From Kordia periserrulae (GTDB taxonomy: Bacteria; Bacteroidota; Bacteroidia; Flavobacteriales; Flavobacteriaceae): a stretch of DNA of 64,000 bases. A program made the position numbers and the translations under genes. The DNA lies in assembly GCF_003054265.1 (NCBI RefSeq), contig NZ_QBKT01000006.1:310001-374000 (forward strand). The letters run 5' to 3'. The notes below the pieces were generated by a model. That model searched no databases. It had not been told where the DNA came from and saw nothing but the letters and a program-made list of their open reading frames with translations. Of the stretch, positions 27,604 to 37,100 are shown in pieces (the first letter of the stretch is position 1; each line of letters opens with the position of its first letter).

Positions 27604-27990
27604 ATGAGAAGTTACCGACCGCTAATCATCATTCCACTTTCTGTAGTGTTAATCATTTTGATGGTGATTACTTCTTTTACCACATCCAAAAAGGAAATAG
27701 TTGGTGCTTGGGTTTCTCAAGAAAATCCGACGGATAAAATTGAGTTTCTTCAAAATGGAATTGCCAAATCGTATTCTGAAACCGCTGAAAGCAAACCATT
27801 ACACTACACAATTTCCGCAGAATGTGTTCATCATGAATCCAATGAATCTTTGTGTGTGAAAATTATTGACGATGAAGCCAATTTGTTTAAATGTTACGAG
27901 TTAAAAGATGCGGAAGCGAAAGAGGATAATGTGCTACTATTGGTAGATACCAACAATAATGAAGAGCATTTTTACACGAAAGTGTATTAG
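27604..27990 (+). CDS. Hypothetical membrane-anchored protein
   Basis: A 128-residue protein with an N-terminal hydrophobic segment (about 6-26) that works as a signal anchor. The following domain starts with the phrase EIVGAWVSQENPTDKIEFLQNGIAKSY, the pattern of lipocalin-like or DUF-type sensor domains that begin 'GxW'. It has two Cys in the second half. Function is unknown. It converges with nadD. Confidence 0.65.
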   Translation: MRSYRPLIIIPLSVVLIILMVITSFTTSKKEIVGAWVSQENPTDKIEFLQNGIAKSYSETAESKPLHYTISAECVHHESNESLCVKIIDDEANLFKCYELKDAEAKEDNVLLLVDTNNNEEHFYTKVY

Positions 27991-28099
27991 GTTTTTTATT
28001 AAAAGATTGAAGGATTTAATGATTAAAAAATTCCAAAAGCGACAGCAGTCTAAAGCAAAGCGTGTCTAAAAATCGAAGTCGTCTAACAAAGTCTAAAAT

Positions 28100-28681
28100 C
28101 TACTTTTTATAAAAATTCATTTCATCAATATATGTCCAAACATCCTTTGGTAACAACGGTTTGATGTTTTTTTGCTCTTTGATAGCGTTTCGAATGAATG
28201 TAGAAGAAATTTCCATAATTGGAGCAGAAACGTGGTGAATTTTCGGATGATTGACAAATTGATGCTCTACTGTTCCTTCCGAAATTCGAGGATACACATA
28301 CACATCGTGATTAGCCAAAATAACCTCGTAGTTTTTCCACTTGTGCAAACTCTTCAAATTATCTTCGCCCATAATTAAGCAAAACTCGTGTTTTGGATAT
28401 TTTTCTTGTAAATGTGCTAAGGTATTTACGGTATAGTTCGGTTGTGGTAAGTCAAATTCAACCTTGCTAGGCTTGATTTTTGGATAGTCTTCCGTAGCAA
28501 TCATGACCATTTCATAACGGTGATGATTTGCCAATAACGAACTTTTCTTTTTAAACGGATTGTGCGGCGTTACCACCATCCAAATGGCATCCAAATCGCT
28601 GTATTCTGCTAGGTGGTTGGCAATTGCCAAATGTCCAATATGAATAGGATTAAACGTACCAAAATACAAACCGATTTTCAT
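28100..28681 (-). CDS. nadD: Nicotinate-nucleotide adenylyltransferase
   Basis: A 193-residue enzyme that adenylates nicotinate mononucleotide in NAD synthesis. It has the GTFNPIHIGH nucleotidyltransferase motif at residue 8 and ISSTFIRNAI near 160. It lies 5 nt after gmk, in the minus-strand set yicC-gmk-nadD, an arrangement common in flavobacteria. Confidence 0.94.
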   Translation of the reverse strand: MKIGLYFGTFNPIHIGHLAIANHLAEYSDLDAIWMVVTPHNPFKKKSSLLANHHRYEMVMIATEDYPKIKPSKVEFDLPQPNYTVNTLAHLQEKYPKHEFCLIMGEDNLKSLHKWKNYEVILANHDVYVYPRISEGTVEHQFVNHPKIHHVSAPIMEISSTFIRNAIKEQKNIKPLLPKDVWTYIDEMNFYKK

Positions 28682-28686
28682 GACAA

Positions 28687-29268
28687 TTACAGATTTTCAA
28701 TTCCTAAAAACTCAGCAACAACGCGAACAGCTTCCGCTTTTGCTTTGTCCAAATCGTCGTTCATAATGCGAACATCAAATTGTGGTGCGGTTGCCATTTC
28801 TGCAGGCGCTTTGGCAATGCGCATGTTAATTTTTTCTTGATTTTCCGTTTTTCTATTTTTCAAACGGATAATCAATTCGTTGATATGTGGCGGTTCAACA
28901 AAAACAGTCAATGTTTCTTCGGGAAATTTTCGCTTAATTCGCAAGGCGCCGACAACATCAATATCAAAAATCACGTTTCGTCCCGCATCACAAATACGAT
29001 CGACTTCCGTTTGCAAGGTTCCATAATAATTTTCAGGATACACTTCTTCCCACTCTAAAAACTCTTTATTTTTGATTTTTTGTCTAAAATCTTTCGGAGA
29101 TAAAAAATAATAATCTTTTCCATCGACTTCATTGCCGCGTTTTTCGCGAGAAGCTGCCGAAATGGAAAATTCTAAATTCAATTCAGGAACGCCTAACAAA
29201 TGTCGAACAATAGTGGTTTTTCCAGCGCCAGATGGTGCCGCAAATACAATTAGTTTCCCTCTTTTCAT
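28687..29268 (-). CDS. gmk: Guanylate kinase
   Basis: A 193-residue kinase converting GMP to GDP with ATP. Walker A is APSGAGKTT near residue 10. The GMP-binding segments SRxxRxxE-like (AASREKRGNEVDGKDYYFL) and EWEEVYPENYYGT follow. It overlaps yicC by one base and precedes nadD by 5 nt, so the three genes are tightly coupled. Confidence 0.95.
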   Translation of the reverse strand: MKRGKLIVFAAPSGAGKTTIVRHLLGVPELNLEFSISAASREKRGNEVDGKDYYFLSPKDFRQKIKNKEFLEWEEVYPENYYGTLQTEVDRICDAGRNVIFDIDVVGALRIKRKFPEETLTVFVEPPHINELIIRLKNRKTENQEKINMRIAKAPAEMATAPQFDVRIMNDDLDKAKAEAVRVVAEFLGIENL

Positions 29269-30128
29269 TACAAAACGTTTAGCAATTGTTCTTTAATTTT
29301 CTCCAATTCGTCTTTCATTTGAACGACTAATTGTTGCATGGGCGCGTAATTGGATTTAGAACCGATAGTGTTGATTTCTCGTCCAATTTCTTGTGAGATG
29401 AAACCTAGTTTTTTTCCGTTGGAATTGGAAGATTGTAACGATGTTGAGAAATAATCTAAATGATTTGCCAAACGCACTTTTTCTTCTGTGATGTCAAATT
29501 TTTCTAGGTAATAAATCAACTCTTGTTCGAAACGATTTTCGTCTACTTGCTCTTTCAAATCATCCAACGCTTTGCGCAAACGAACTTTCACAGACGTCAT
29601 GCGTTCGTCGTCCATATCCGTAACTTTTTGAAGCAATTCAGCAATATTATGGATGCGCAATCTAAAATCTTCCTCGAGTACTTTTCCTTCGGCAATTCGG
29701 TATTCATCCAATTGTTCAATAGCGTGTTGCAATACATTTTGAATGATTTCAAATTCTTGCTCGTCAATCTCTTCGCGTTCTGTTTTTAACGAATCTGGCA
29801 TTCGCACCACCATTTTCAACAATTCCACAGCATCGGCGTCGGGTTGAATTTCACGAAGTTGACGCATATATTCGTTTACCACAGCTTTATTAATCACGGT
29901 AGACGTTTCTTCAGCGGTCATTTCCAAATACAGCGAAAAATCGACTTTTCCACGCAATAAAGTCTCTGCAATTGTTTTGCGCATATTCAATTCTTTTTCT
30001 CGGTAAGACGAAGGAATTCGCGCGTTTAAATCCAAGCTCTTACTGTTGAGCGATTTCAATTCAATCGTTATTTTTTTGGTTGGAAGTTGTTCTACAGCCT
30101 TTCCAAATCCTGTCATAGACTTTATCAT
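29268..30128 (-). CDS. YicC family endoribonuclease-like protein
   Basis: A 286-residue protein of the YicC/YloC family with the N-terminal signature MIKSMTGFGKA and a C-terminal DUF1732-like region rich in coiled coil (KVRLANHLDYFSTSL). E. coli YicC was reported to take part in RNA decay. It is the first gene of the yicC-gmk-nadD unit and diverges from the next plus-strand gene. Confidence 0.92.
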   Translation of the reverse strand: MIKSMTGFGKAVEQLPTKKITIELKSLNSKSLDLNARIPSSYREKELNMRKTIAETLLRGKVDFSLYLEMTAEETSTVINKAVVNEYMRQLREIQPDADAVELLKMVVRMPDSLKTEREEIDEQEFEIIQNVLQHAIEQLDEYRIAEGKVLEEDFRLRIHNIAELLQKVTDMDDERMTSVKVRLRKALDDLKEQVDENRFEQELIYYLEKFDITEEKVRLANHLDYFSTSLQSSNSNGKKLGFISQEIGREINTIGSKSNYAPMQQLVVQMKDELEKIKEQLLNVL

Positions 30129-30291
30129 ATGGCAAAAATAATAAAATTAGCGACAACGCTTGGCTTTATACGTTGCTATTCTGTACACTTTCAAGCACCA
30201 TTCCAAAAAAGTAAAAAAGCTTTCGCTATAAAATTCTAACAAAATTAGATGTTAAACAAATAGAAATCCTTCATAATATCTGATGTTTTTA

Positions 30292-30299
30292 TATTTTTG
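30292..30299 (+). promoter_or_regulatory. -7 promoter box TATTTTTG
   Basis: An exact TAnnTTTG match 13 nt before the ATG of the PrsW-like gene. No clear -33 TTTG was seen at the usual distance. Confidence 0.38.
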
Positions 30300-30312
30300 A
30301 GAAAACTAACGA

Positions 30313-30990
30313 ATGCCATTATTATTACTATCCATTGCGCCTGCGCTTTTGATCATTTTTTACATTTATTACAGTGATAAATATGACAAAGAGCCGCGAC
30401 ATCTCCTTGTAATTTGCTTTTTGCTAGGAGCTATTGGTAGTATTTTAATTTCCACAGGCACAAATGCTGTTGTTTCTGAATATTATCCAGAGTTAAAACT
30501 TAAAGTGTGGTGGATTCAGTTCTGCAAAGCCTTTTTTGTGGTTGCCTTGGTGGAAGAATTCAGCAAATATATTTTTGTACGCTATTTTGCGCAACGACAC
30601 AGAGAATTTGACGAACCTTACGACGGAATCATGTATGCCATTATGGTTTCTATGGGTTTTGCGGTAACGGAAAACTTGGCGTATGTGTTTCAAGGCGGAA
30701 TAGAAACCGCTATTTACAGAGCATTTACAGCAGTTCCAGCGCATGCGACGTTCGGAATTATTATGGGATATTACATGGGAAAAGCAAAATTTTCTCGAAA
30801 TCGTGTCAAATACAATCTCTTAGGTTTGGGATTGGCAACAATCTTTCACGGAACCTATGATTTTTTCCTATTTATCAATTACATTCCAGGCATTTCTATT
30901 GGCGCTTTCATGTCGTTGGCAGTGGGCATTTTGCTTTCGCAGAAAGCCATTCGAATTCACCAGCAAAACTCACATTTTAAGCCAAAGTAG
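30313..30990 (+). CDS. PrsW family intramembrane metalloprotease
   Basis: A 225-residue membrane protein with about seven hydrophobic segments. It shows the conserved acidic and histidine motifs of the PrsW/CAAX-related family: EEFSKY near residue 82, ENLAYVFQGG near 119, PAHATFGI near 140, and HGTYDF near 181. In Bacillus, PrsW cuts an anti-sigma factor; the target here is unknown. Its 3' end overlaps the convergent hydrolase gene by 14 nt. Confidence 0.85.
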   Translation: MPLLLLSIAPALLIIFYIYYSDKYDKEPRHLLVICFLLGAIGSILISTGTNAVVSEYYPELKLKVWWIQFCKAFFVVALVEEFSKYIFVRYFAQRHREFDEPYDGIMYAIMVSMGFAVTENLAYVFQGGIETAIYRAFTAVPAHATFGIIMGYYMGKAKFSRNRVKYNLLGLGLATIFHGTYDFFLFINYIPGISIGAFMSLAVGILLSQKAIRIHQQNSHFKPK

Positions 30991-31945
30991 CAAAGTCAAA
31001 CGCTCTTTTTTCATTGTAATAGACTTCGCCACCATCAAAAAAACCTACATGGCCACCATATTTTGGCATTTCAAAATAAAAATGTTCATTCTGTTCTGCT
31101 TCTTCTATCGGATAACAACATTTGGACAAAAAGGAATCATTTTTGGCGTTTATCAATAATGTCGGAATTTTAATAGTTGGAATAAACTGTTTAGACGAAC
31201 ACTTGTCGTAATAATCTTGTGCGTCTTCAAAACCGTGTGCTTTGGACGTGTATAAGTTATCAATTTGAAACATGGATCGTGCTTTTTTAATTTCTTCCAA
31301 ACTAATTAAACTTGGAAAAGCAGCGTGTTTCTCCAATAACTTTTTTCGTAAATATTTGATAAACATTCTATTGTATAAATAATTTTCCACACGGCGCATT
31401 TGCTTTAATGAACCATCTAGCTGACACGGTACCGAAACGGCAATAGCTGCTTTTACTTCTTTCGGAACGCGAATAGGTTCGCCTAAGTATTTCAACAATA
31501 AATTTCCACCCAAACTAAAACCCTTCATCACAATATGCCCGTATTGTGGATATTGGGTTAAAATATGTGTCATGACTTCTCTTAAATCTTCCGTAGCACC
31601 AGCAGTATATGCTCTAAACAAACGGTTCTGTTCGCCACTGCAACTTCTATAATTCATTGCAACCGCATCATAACCGTTGCGATTAAAAACTTTTGCTGTT
31701 CCTTTAATATATGCCCGTTGCGCATTGCCTTCCAAACCGTGTAAAATTACAATCAACTTGGAAACATTTTTATGATGAGCAGCATAACTCCAATCCAAAT
31801 CTATAAAATCGTTATCGCTCAAAGTAATACGTTCTCTTCTTTGATATACACCATCAACTTTTCTATATAAACCAGCATAAACGGTAGAAAAGTGCCCATT
31901 TTTAAAAATATGTGGTGGATTGTAATGACTTTTAATTATTGGCAT
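30977..31945 (-). CDS. Alpha/beta hydrolase, YheT-like
   Basis: A 322-residue hydrolase of the YheT/ABHD1-3 group. The nucleophile elbow GFSLGGN lies near residue 132, an LHGLEGN oxyanion loop near 68, and the terminal His in YGGHVGFF near 303. The ATG at 31945 is chosen because the family usually starts just before the SHYNPPHIFKNGH segment; the alternative at 32005 overlaps the divergent thioesterase. Substrate is probably an ester lipid; this is an inference. Confidence 0.86.
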   Translation of the reverse strand: MPIIKSHYNPPHIFKNGHFSTVYAGLYRKVDGVYQRRERITLSDNDFIDLDWSYAAHHKNVSKLIVILHGLEGNAQRAYIKGTAKVFNRNGYDAVAMNYRSCSGEQNRLFRAYTAGATEDLREVMTHILTQYPQYGHIVMKGFSLGGNLLLKYLGEPIRVPKEVKAAIAVSVPCQLDGSLKQMRRVENYLYNRMFIKYLRKKLLEKHAAFPSLISLEEIKKARSMFQIDNLYTSKAHGFEDAQDYYDKCSSKQFIPTIKIPTLLINAKNDSFLSKCCYPIEEAEQNEHFYFEMPKYGGHVGFFDGGEVYYNEKRAFDFATLA

Positions 31946-31947
31946 GT

Positions 31948-31982
31948 TATTTTTGGTACTAAAAAATAAAAAAATAAATATA
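31948..31982. promoter_or_regulatory. Overlapping divergent promoters
   Basis: TATTTTTG (31948-31955, plus) is an exact -7 match for the thioesterase. TATATTTA on the minus strand (31975-31982) is a one-mismatch -7 match for the hydrolase and touches the thioesterase start codon. The two start codons are only 37 bp apart. Confidence 0.4.
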
Positions 31983-32459
31983 ATGTATTTTAAAGAATTT
32001 GACATTCGTTGGAGCGATTTAGATGCAAATCGTCACTTAGCCAACTCAGCATATATCAATTTTATGAGTCATACGCGTATGGGGTTTTTGATTGAAAATG
32101 GCTTTACACAAAAAGAATTAGCCAAAAACAACATTGGTCCTGTCGTATTTTATGAACACATGTATTACTTTAAAGAAGCCTTTCCAGGGAAACCTGTACG
32201 TGTTTCTTTGGAAGTTGCAGGTTTAAGCGAAGACGGAATGTTCTTTGAATTTCTTCATAATTTTTATGATACGAATGGAAAAAACTTTGCCAGTTGCGAA
32301 ATGATGGGCGCTTGGATCGATTTACAAACACGCCAACTCATCGGTTTGCCAGCACAATTCAACGATGCTATTCGCAATGTACCACGCGCAAAAAACTTCA
32401 AAATCTTAACCAAAGAGGATACACGTCGTTTCGGGAAAAAACCTGAAAACTTACAGTAA
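31983..32459 (+). CDS. Acyl-CoA thioesterase, hotdog fold (4HBT)
   Basis: A 158-residue hotdog-fold thioesterase with the catalytic Asp in IRWSDLDANRHLANSAY near residue 13, the pattern of the 4-hydroxybenzoyl-CoA thioesterase family. The ATG at 31983 gives the standard N-terminus; an in-frame ATG at 31944 would add 13 unrelated residues. It probably hydrolyses fatty acyl-CoA, but the substrate is not fixed by sequence. Confidence 0.88.
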   Translation: MYFKEFDIRWSDLDANRHLANSAYINFMSHTRMGFLIENGFTQKELAKNNIGPVVFYEHMYYFKEAFPGKPVRVSLEVAGLSEDGMFFEFLHNFYDTNGKNFASCEMMGAWIDLQTRQLIGLPAQFNDAIRNVPRAKNFKILTKEDTRRFGKKPENLQ

Positions 32460-32537
32460 CTGTTTGATTGTTAGTTAAAAAAAGGTACATTTAGTTACAC
32501 CTTAACAAAAAACTTTAATAACTAACATTCACTAATT

Positions 32538-32969
32538 ATGGAAAACGTAAATTGGATTGCACTCGCGGTAGCTGCATTATCAACTCTTGTCATCGGATTT
32601 ATTTGGTACGGACCGTTATTTGGAAAAGCTTGGATGAAAGAAACCGGCATCACAGAAGCACAAGCACAAAAAGGCATGCCCTTACGCTTTGGACTTAGCG
32701 TAGTTTTGGCGTTTGTAGCTGTATTTTTTATTTACATGGTTTCTGTTGTAACTGGCGGAGAACCAGGAGATCCACACGGACAAGAAAAATATTTAACTTT
32801 TGGTCACGGAGCAATTCATGGTATTTTTGTGGCACTTTTTATAGCAATGCCAGTCTTAGCCACAAATGCCCTTTTTGAGCAAAAATCATTCAAATATATT
32901 CTAATTAATGTTGGCTATTGGGTAGTTACGTTTGCCATTATGGGCGGAATTGTAAATGCTTGGACATAA
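32538..32969 (+). CDS. DUF1761 membrane protein
   Basis: A 143-residue protein with four hydrophobic segments and the DUF1761 signature FIWYGPLFGKAWMKETG near residue 21. The family's function is unknown. It has its own gap of 78 nt after the thioesterase, enough for a promoter. Confidence 0.85.
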   Translation: MENVNWIALAVAALSTLVIGFIWYGPLFGKAWMKETGITEAQAQKGMPLRFGLSVVLAFVAVFFIYMVSVVTGGEPGDPHGQEKYLTFGHGAIHGIFVALFIAMPVLATNALFEQKSFKYILINVGYWVVTFAIMGGIVNAWT

Positions 32970-33005
32970 CTGTTAGATTGAGATTCTGAATTTTAATAAA
33001 TAAAA

Positions 33006-33034
33006 AATGTCAAATCGAGCGCAGTCGAGATTCA
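33006..33034. repeat. Dispersed repeat, gagcgcagtcga family
   Basis: TCGA-gcgcag-TCGA flanked by caaatc/gattc arms. Related copies occur near 40.14, 40.43 and 43.48 kb, each in a gap between genes. Confidence 0.65.
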
Positions 33035-33090
33035 ATGGAAACGTGAGTTTTCTTAGATTTTTCGACTGCTCTTGAATCGTTTTCAACAAA

Positions 33091-33798
33091 TCATCCTCTC
33101 CAAATAGAATGATTCAAACCAATAATAAACGGAATTCCACGATACACAGCAATATCTAAAGCTTTTCCGCCACCGCGATATTCATACCAGCGATTCAAAC
33201 GGTGATAAAAAATTCCATTATTTACACCAATTACCCAAACGGTTCCATTACGGTCACAAGCAATTTTTTGACCAATTCCACCACCGCGAAGCTGTAGCCA
33301 GCCCATACCATTTCCGCGCCAAATACTGCCATCTTCTGCAATAATATACGGAATGCCATTATGTGCAGCAATATCTACCGCTTTTCCGCCGCTAGGATAC
33401 AAATTCCAATTGCGACCATCAAATGAAAAAATGTTATTATTGATACCAATCAACCATAATTGACCATTATCGCTGTAAATTCGCTTACCAAGTCCATTAC
33501 CAGGCATTGGAACCCAACCAGAACCTGTTCCTTTCCAAATTCCATTATTCACTCCAATAATATAGGGCGTTCCATTATGTACAGTTATATCTACCGCTTT
33601 TCCATTGCCCGGATATTCTTGCCACAAGCGACCATTGTATGAAAAAATACTATTTCCCATACCAATTACCCAAAGCGTTCCGTTGTCATTATAAATGGCT
33701 TGCCCTTTTCCGCCGCCAGGAAGTTGTTTCCAAACTTGCGCATCTACAGAAGTAACACAAAATAGGAATAAAGCGAGTACATAGGTAATTTTTCTCAT
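33091..33798 (-). CDS. Secreted tectonin-type beta-propeller (six blades)
   Basis: A 235-residue exported protein: signal peptide 1-20 (ending VDA-Q), then six tectonin blades of about 35 residues. They alternate between two types, W...PGGGxGqxIyxdNGtlWvIG and W..Y..gGKAvDIxvhNGxPyIIg, so the gene is three copies of a double blade. Tectonins form lectin-like propellers that bind glycans or lipopolysaccharide; in bacteria they are often secreted or surface proteins. No catalytic domain or sorting signal is attached. The ATG at 33798 gives the cleanest signal peptide (33816 is an alternative). Confidence 0.82.
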   Translation of the reverse strand: MRKITYVLALFLFCVTSVDAQVWKQLPGGGKGQAIYNDNGTLWVIGMGNSIFSYNGRLWQEYPGNGKAVDITVHNGTPYIIGVNNGIWKGTGSGWVPMPGNGLGKRIYSDNGQLWLIGINNNIFSFDGRNWNLYPSGGKAVDIAAHNGIPYIIAEDGSIWRGNGMGWLQLRGGGIGQKIACDRNGTVWVIGVNNGIFYHRLNRWYEYRGGGKALDIAVYRGIPFIIGLNHSIWRG

Positions 33799-33833
33799 GA
33801 TGATAGTATTTTTCAAGATTGTTTCTAAAAATA

Positions 33834-33841
33834 CAAATTTA
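33834..33841 (-). promoter_or_regulatory. -7 promoter box TAAATTTG for the tectonin gene
   Basis: An exact TAnnTTTG match on the minus strand, about 36 nt upstream of the chosen ATG. No good -33 box was found. Confidence 0.42.
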
Positions 33842-34148
33842 ATGCCATTCTATTAGGTAAAATATTATGCAGTCTGTATTTTGAAATCAATAGTATTTTG
33901 TAAAAAATGTTCAAAAACATGCAAAAATTGGAGAAAAAAGAAAACGTTTTCGTGAAAAATCAATCAATTATTTAAAAAACGTCTAATTGCCTTTTTATGA
34001 AAAATACAATCAAAAAATTATCAAATCCAAAATTAAAAGAGCTTCAATTACGGATTTCGGAAAAATAAAGTAACAGCTTTTATATCAATAACTTGAACCT
34101 TATCTTAGTAAATTCCATATTATTGGAAATCTCCAAAAAAAATTGATA
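33842..34148. other. Leader region of gltB
   Basis: The region between the divergent tectonin gene and gltB has no supported gene. It holds a perfect 12-bp palindrome GAAAACGTTTTC (33940-33951) and an ATGTT-CAAAA-ACAT inverted repeat (33907-33920), possible operator sites. No riboswitch or leader peptide with a meaningful amino acid bias was recognised. Confidence 0.4.
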
Positions 34149-37100
34149 ATGCTGAAACAACAAGGACTCTATTTACCCGAATTTGAACACGACAATTGCG
34201 GTGCTGGATTTATATGTAGCTTAACAGGAAAACGCTCCAACGATATCATTCACAAAGCACTAGAAATTTTGGTGAAATTAGAACATCGTGGCGCAGTAAG
34301 TGCGGATGGTGTAACAGGTGATGGAGCGGGAATTCTCATCGATATTCCGCACGAATTCTTTAAAAAATCATGCGATTTCAAACTGCCAAAAGTAGGCGAA
34401 TATGCAGTCAGCAATGTATTTCTTCCACAAAAAGACAATCAGCGCCAATACTGTATTGAGGTTTTTGAAAAAGAAATTGCAACTCAAGGATTACAACTCA
34501 TTGGCTGGCGCGATGTGCCTGTAAACAGTAAAATTTTAGGAGAAATTGCCAAAGAAACAGAACCCTTTGTAAAACAACTATTTGTTGGAAAAACAGCTGC
34601 ATCGCAAAGCAATCGCGAATTCAATATAAAACTATTTGCCGCGCGAAAAATTACGGAACACACCATATACAATTCCAAACTATCACAACAAAAATTCTTT
34701 TACGTTCCGAGTTTATCCACCAAAATCATCATTTTCAAAGGCTTGCTCAAACCAGAACACATCAACGAATACTATTTGGATTTGTTCGATGCCGATTTGG
34801 ACACACGACTGGCGTTGGTACATCAACGATTTTCGACCAACACCTTTCCTACGTGGGATTTGGCGCAACCTTTTCGCTATATCTGTCATAACGGTGAAAT
34901 CAATACCCTTCGCGGGAATGTTTCTCGTATGTTTTCGCGCGAAGAAATTATGGAAAGTCCGTTATTTGGCGAAGATATCAAACGCATTTTACCAACCATT
35001 CTCAAAGGGAAATCCGATTCGGCAACCTTGGATATGGTGGTAGAATTATTACTCATATCAGGTCGTTCTCTACCAGAAGCGATGATGATGTTAGTGCCAG
35101 AAGCTTGGGAAAAAAATCCAAACATGTCTGACACCAAAAGAGCGTTTTACGAATACAATGCTTGCGTCATGGAACCTTGGGATGGACCTGCGTCAATTCC
35201 ATTTACGGATGGAAATTATATTGGAGCGGTGTTGGATAGAAACGGATTGCGTCCGTCGCGATATACGGTTACAAAAAATGGAAATGTCATCATGTCTTCA
35301 GAAACAGGCGTGGTGGATATCAAACCTGAAAATGTAGCATTTCATGGGCGTTTAGAACCTGGAAAAATGTTTTTAGTCAACATGAATGAAGGGCGAATTG
35401 TCAATGATGAAGAAATCAAAGAAACCATCGCGGCGAAACATCCGTACCGAAAATGGCTGAACGAAAACTTAGTACACTTACGAGATATTTCTGCAAAAAA
35501 AGGACCAATCAAGTATGACGAAATTGATCTTAAAAAGCGTGAAATTGTCTTTGGCTACACGCAAGAAGATTTAAACACCATCATTCGCCCAATGGCGCAA
35601 CTGGCAAAAGAACCGATTGGTTCTATGGGAAGTGATACGCCTATCGCAATTCTTTCTGAAAAGCCACAATTAATCTACAACTATTTCAAACAGTTGTTTG
35701 CACAAGTAACAAATCCGCCGTTAGACGGCGTTCGTGAAGAATTAATCACAGATATCAGTTTGACGCTCGGAAGCGATGTAAATCTTTTTGACATCAGTCC
35801 AGAACACTGTAAAAAGCTCAAAATTCAAAATCCGGTCATCTCCAAACACGATTTAGATAAAATCAGAAACTACGACAGCAATCCAAACTTTAAAGTGGCG
35901 TCTATCTCAATGTTGTACAAAGTAAATCGTGGTTTAAACGAACTAGAAATTGCTTTAGAAAACCTAATGCACAAAGCATCCAAAGCGATTGACAATGGCG
36001 CGAATATTATCATTCTATCCGATAGATATGTGGATGAAAAACACGCACCAATTCCAGCATTATTAGCGTGTTCGTATGTCAATCATGCATTGCACAAACT
36101 CGAAAAACGCTCCAAAACAAGCTTGATTATTGAATCAGCTGAACCGCGTGAAGTACATCATTTTGCATTGCTATTCGGTTTCGGGGCGAGCGCGGTAAAT
36201 CCGTATATCGTAAATGAAATTGTTGAAAAGCAAGTTGTCAACGGCGATATTACCGAATTGGAATACCTAAAAGCCATCAAAAATTACAACAAAGCAATCG
36301 GGAAAGGCATTCTAAAAGTAATGAACAAAATCGGGATTTCGACGCTCAATTCCTATCGCGGTTCGCAACTATTTGAATGTATTGGAATCAATTCGACCAC
36401 TGTCAAAAAATACTTTCCCAACACGCCAACACGTATTCAAGGAATTGGCTTACGCGAAATAGAACACGAAATCGTAAAACGTCATAAAAAAGCTTTTCAA
36501 GTCAATGAAGTCAACGTAACTATTGAAGTTGGAGGCGAATATCGCTGGCGACGTGGACAAGAAAAACACATGTTCAATCCGTTGACAGTGGCGAAGTTGC
36601 AAGAATCGGTTAGAACGAACAAAGCTTCTACTTTCAAAGAATATTCAGAATTGATCAACAATCAATCCAAAAGCTTGATGACAATTCGCGGATTATTTGA
36701 ATTTGACCAATTTGACCCAATTCCAATCGAAGAAGTAGAACCGTGGACGGAAATTGTAAAACGGTTCAAAACAGGTGCGATGTCGTATGGTTCTATCAGC
36801 AAAGAAGCACACGAAAACCTGGCAATTGCCATGAATAGAATCGGCGGAAAATCAAACTCTGGAGAAGGTGGAGAAGATCAAGAACGTTTCTACAAAAATG
36901 CACAAGGCGACTGGAAAAATTCCGCCATCAAACAAGTTGCTTCTGGACGTTTTGGGGTAACATCAAATTACTTGACAAGCGCCAACGAAATTCAAATCAA
37001 AATTGCACAAGGTGCGAAACCAGGAGAAGGCGGACAATTGCCTGGGCCGAAAGTCAATCCAGAAATTGCCAAAACACGAAACTCTACACCGTATGTTGGA

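Noticed and set aside
30857-31159. 100-codon plus-strand frame over the PrsW/hydrolase junction
   Set aside because: It is a shadow of two convergent well-supported genes.
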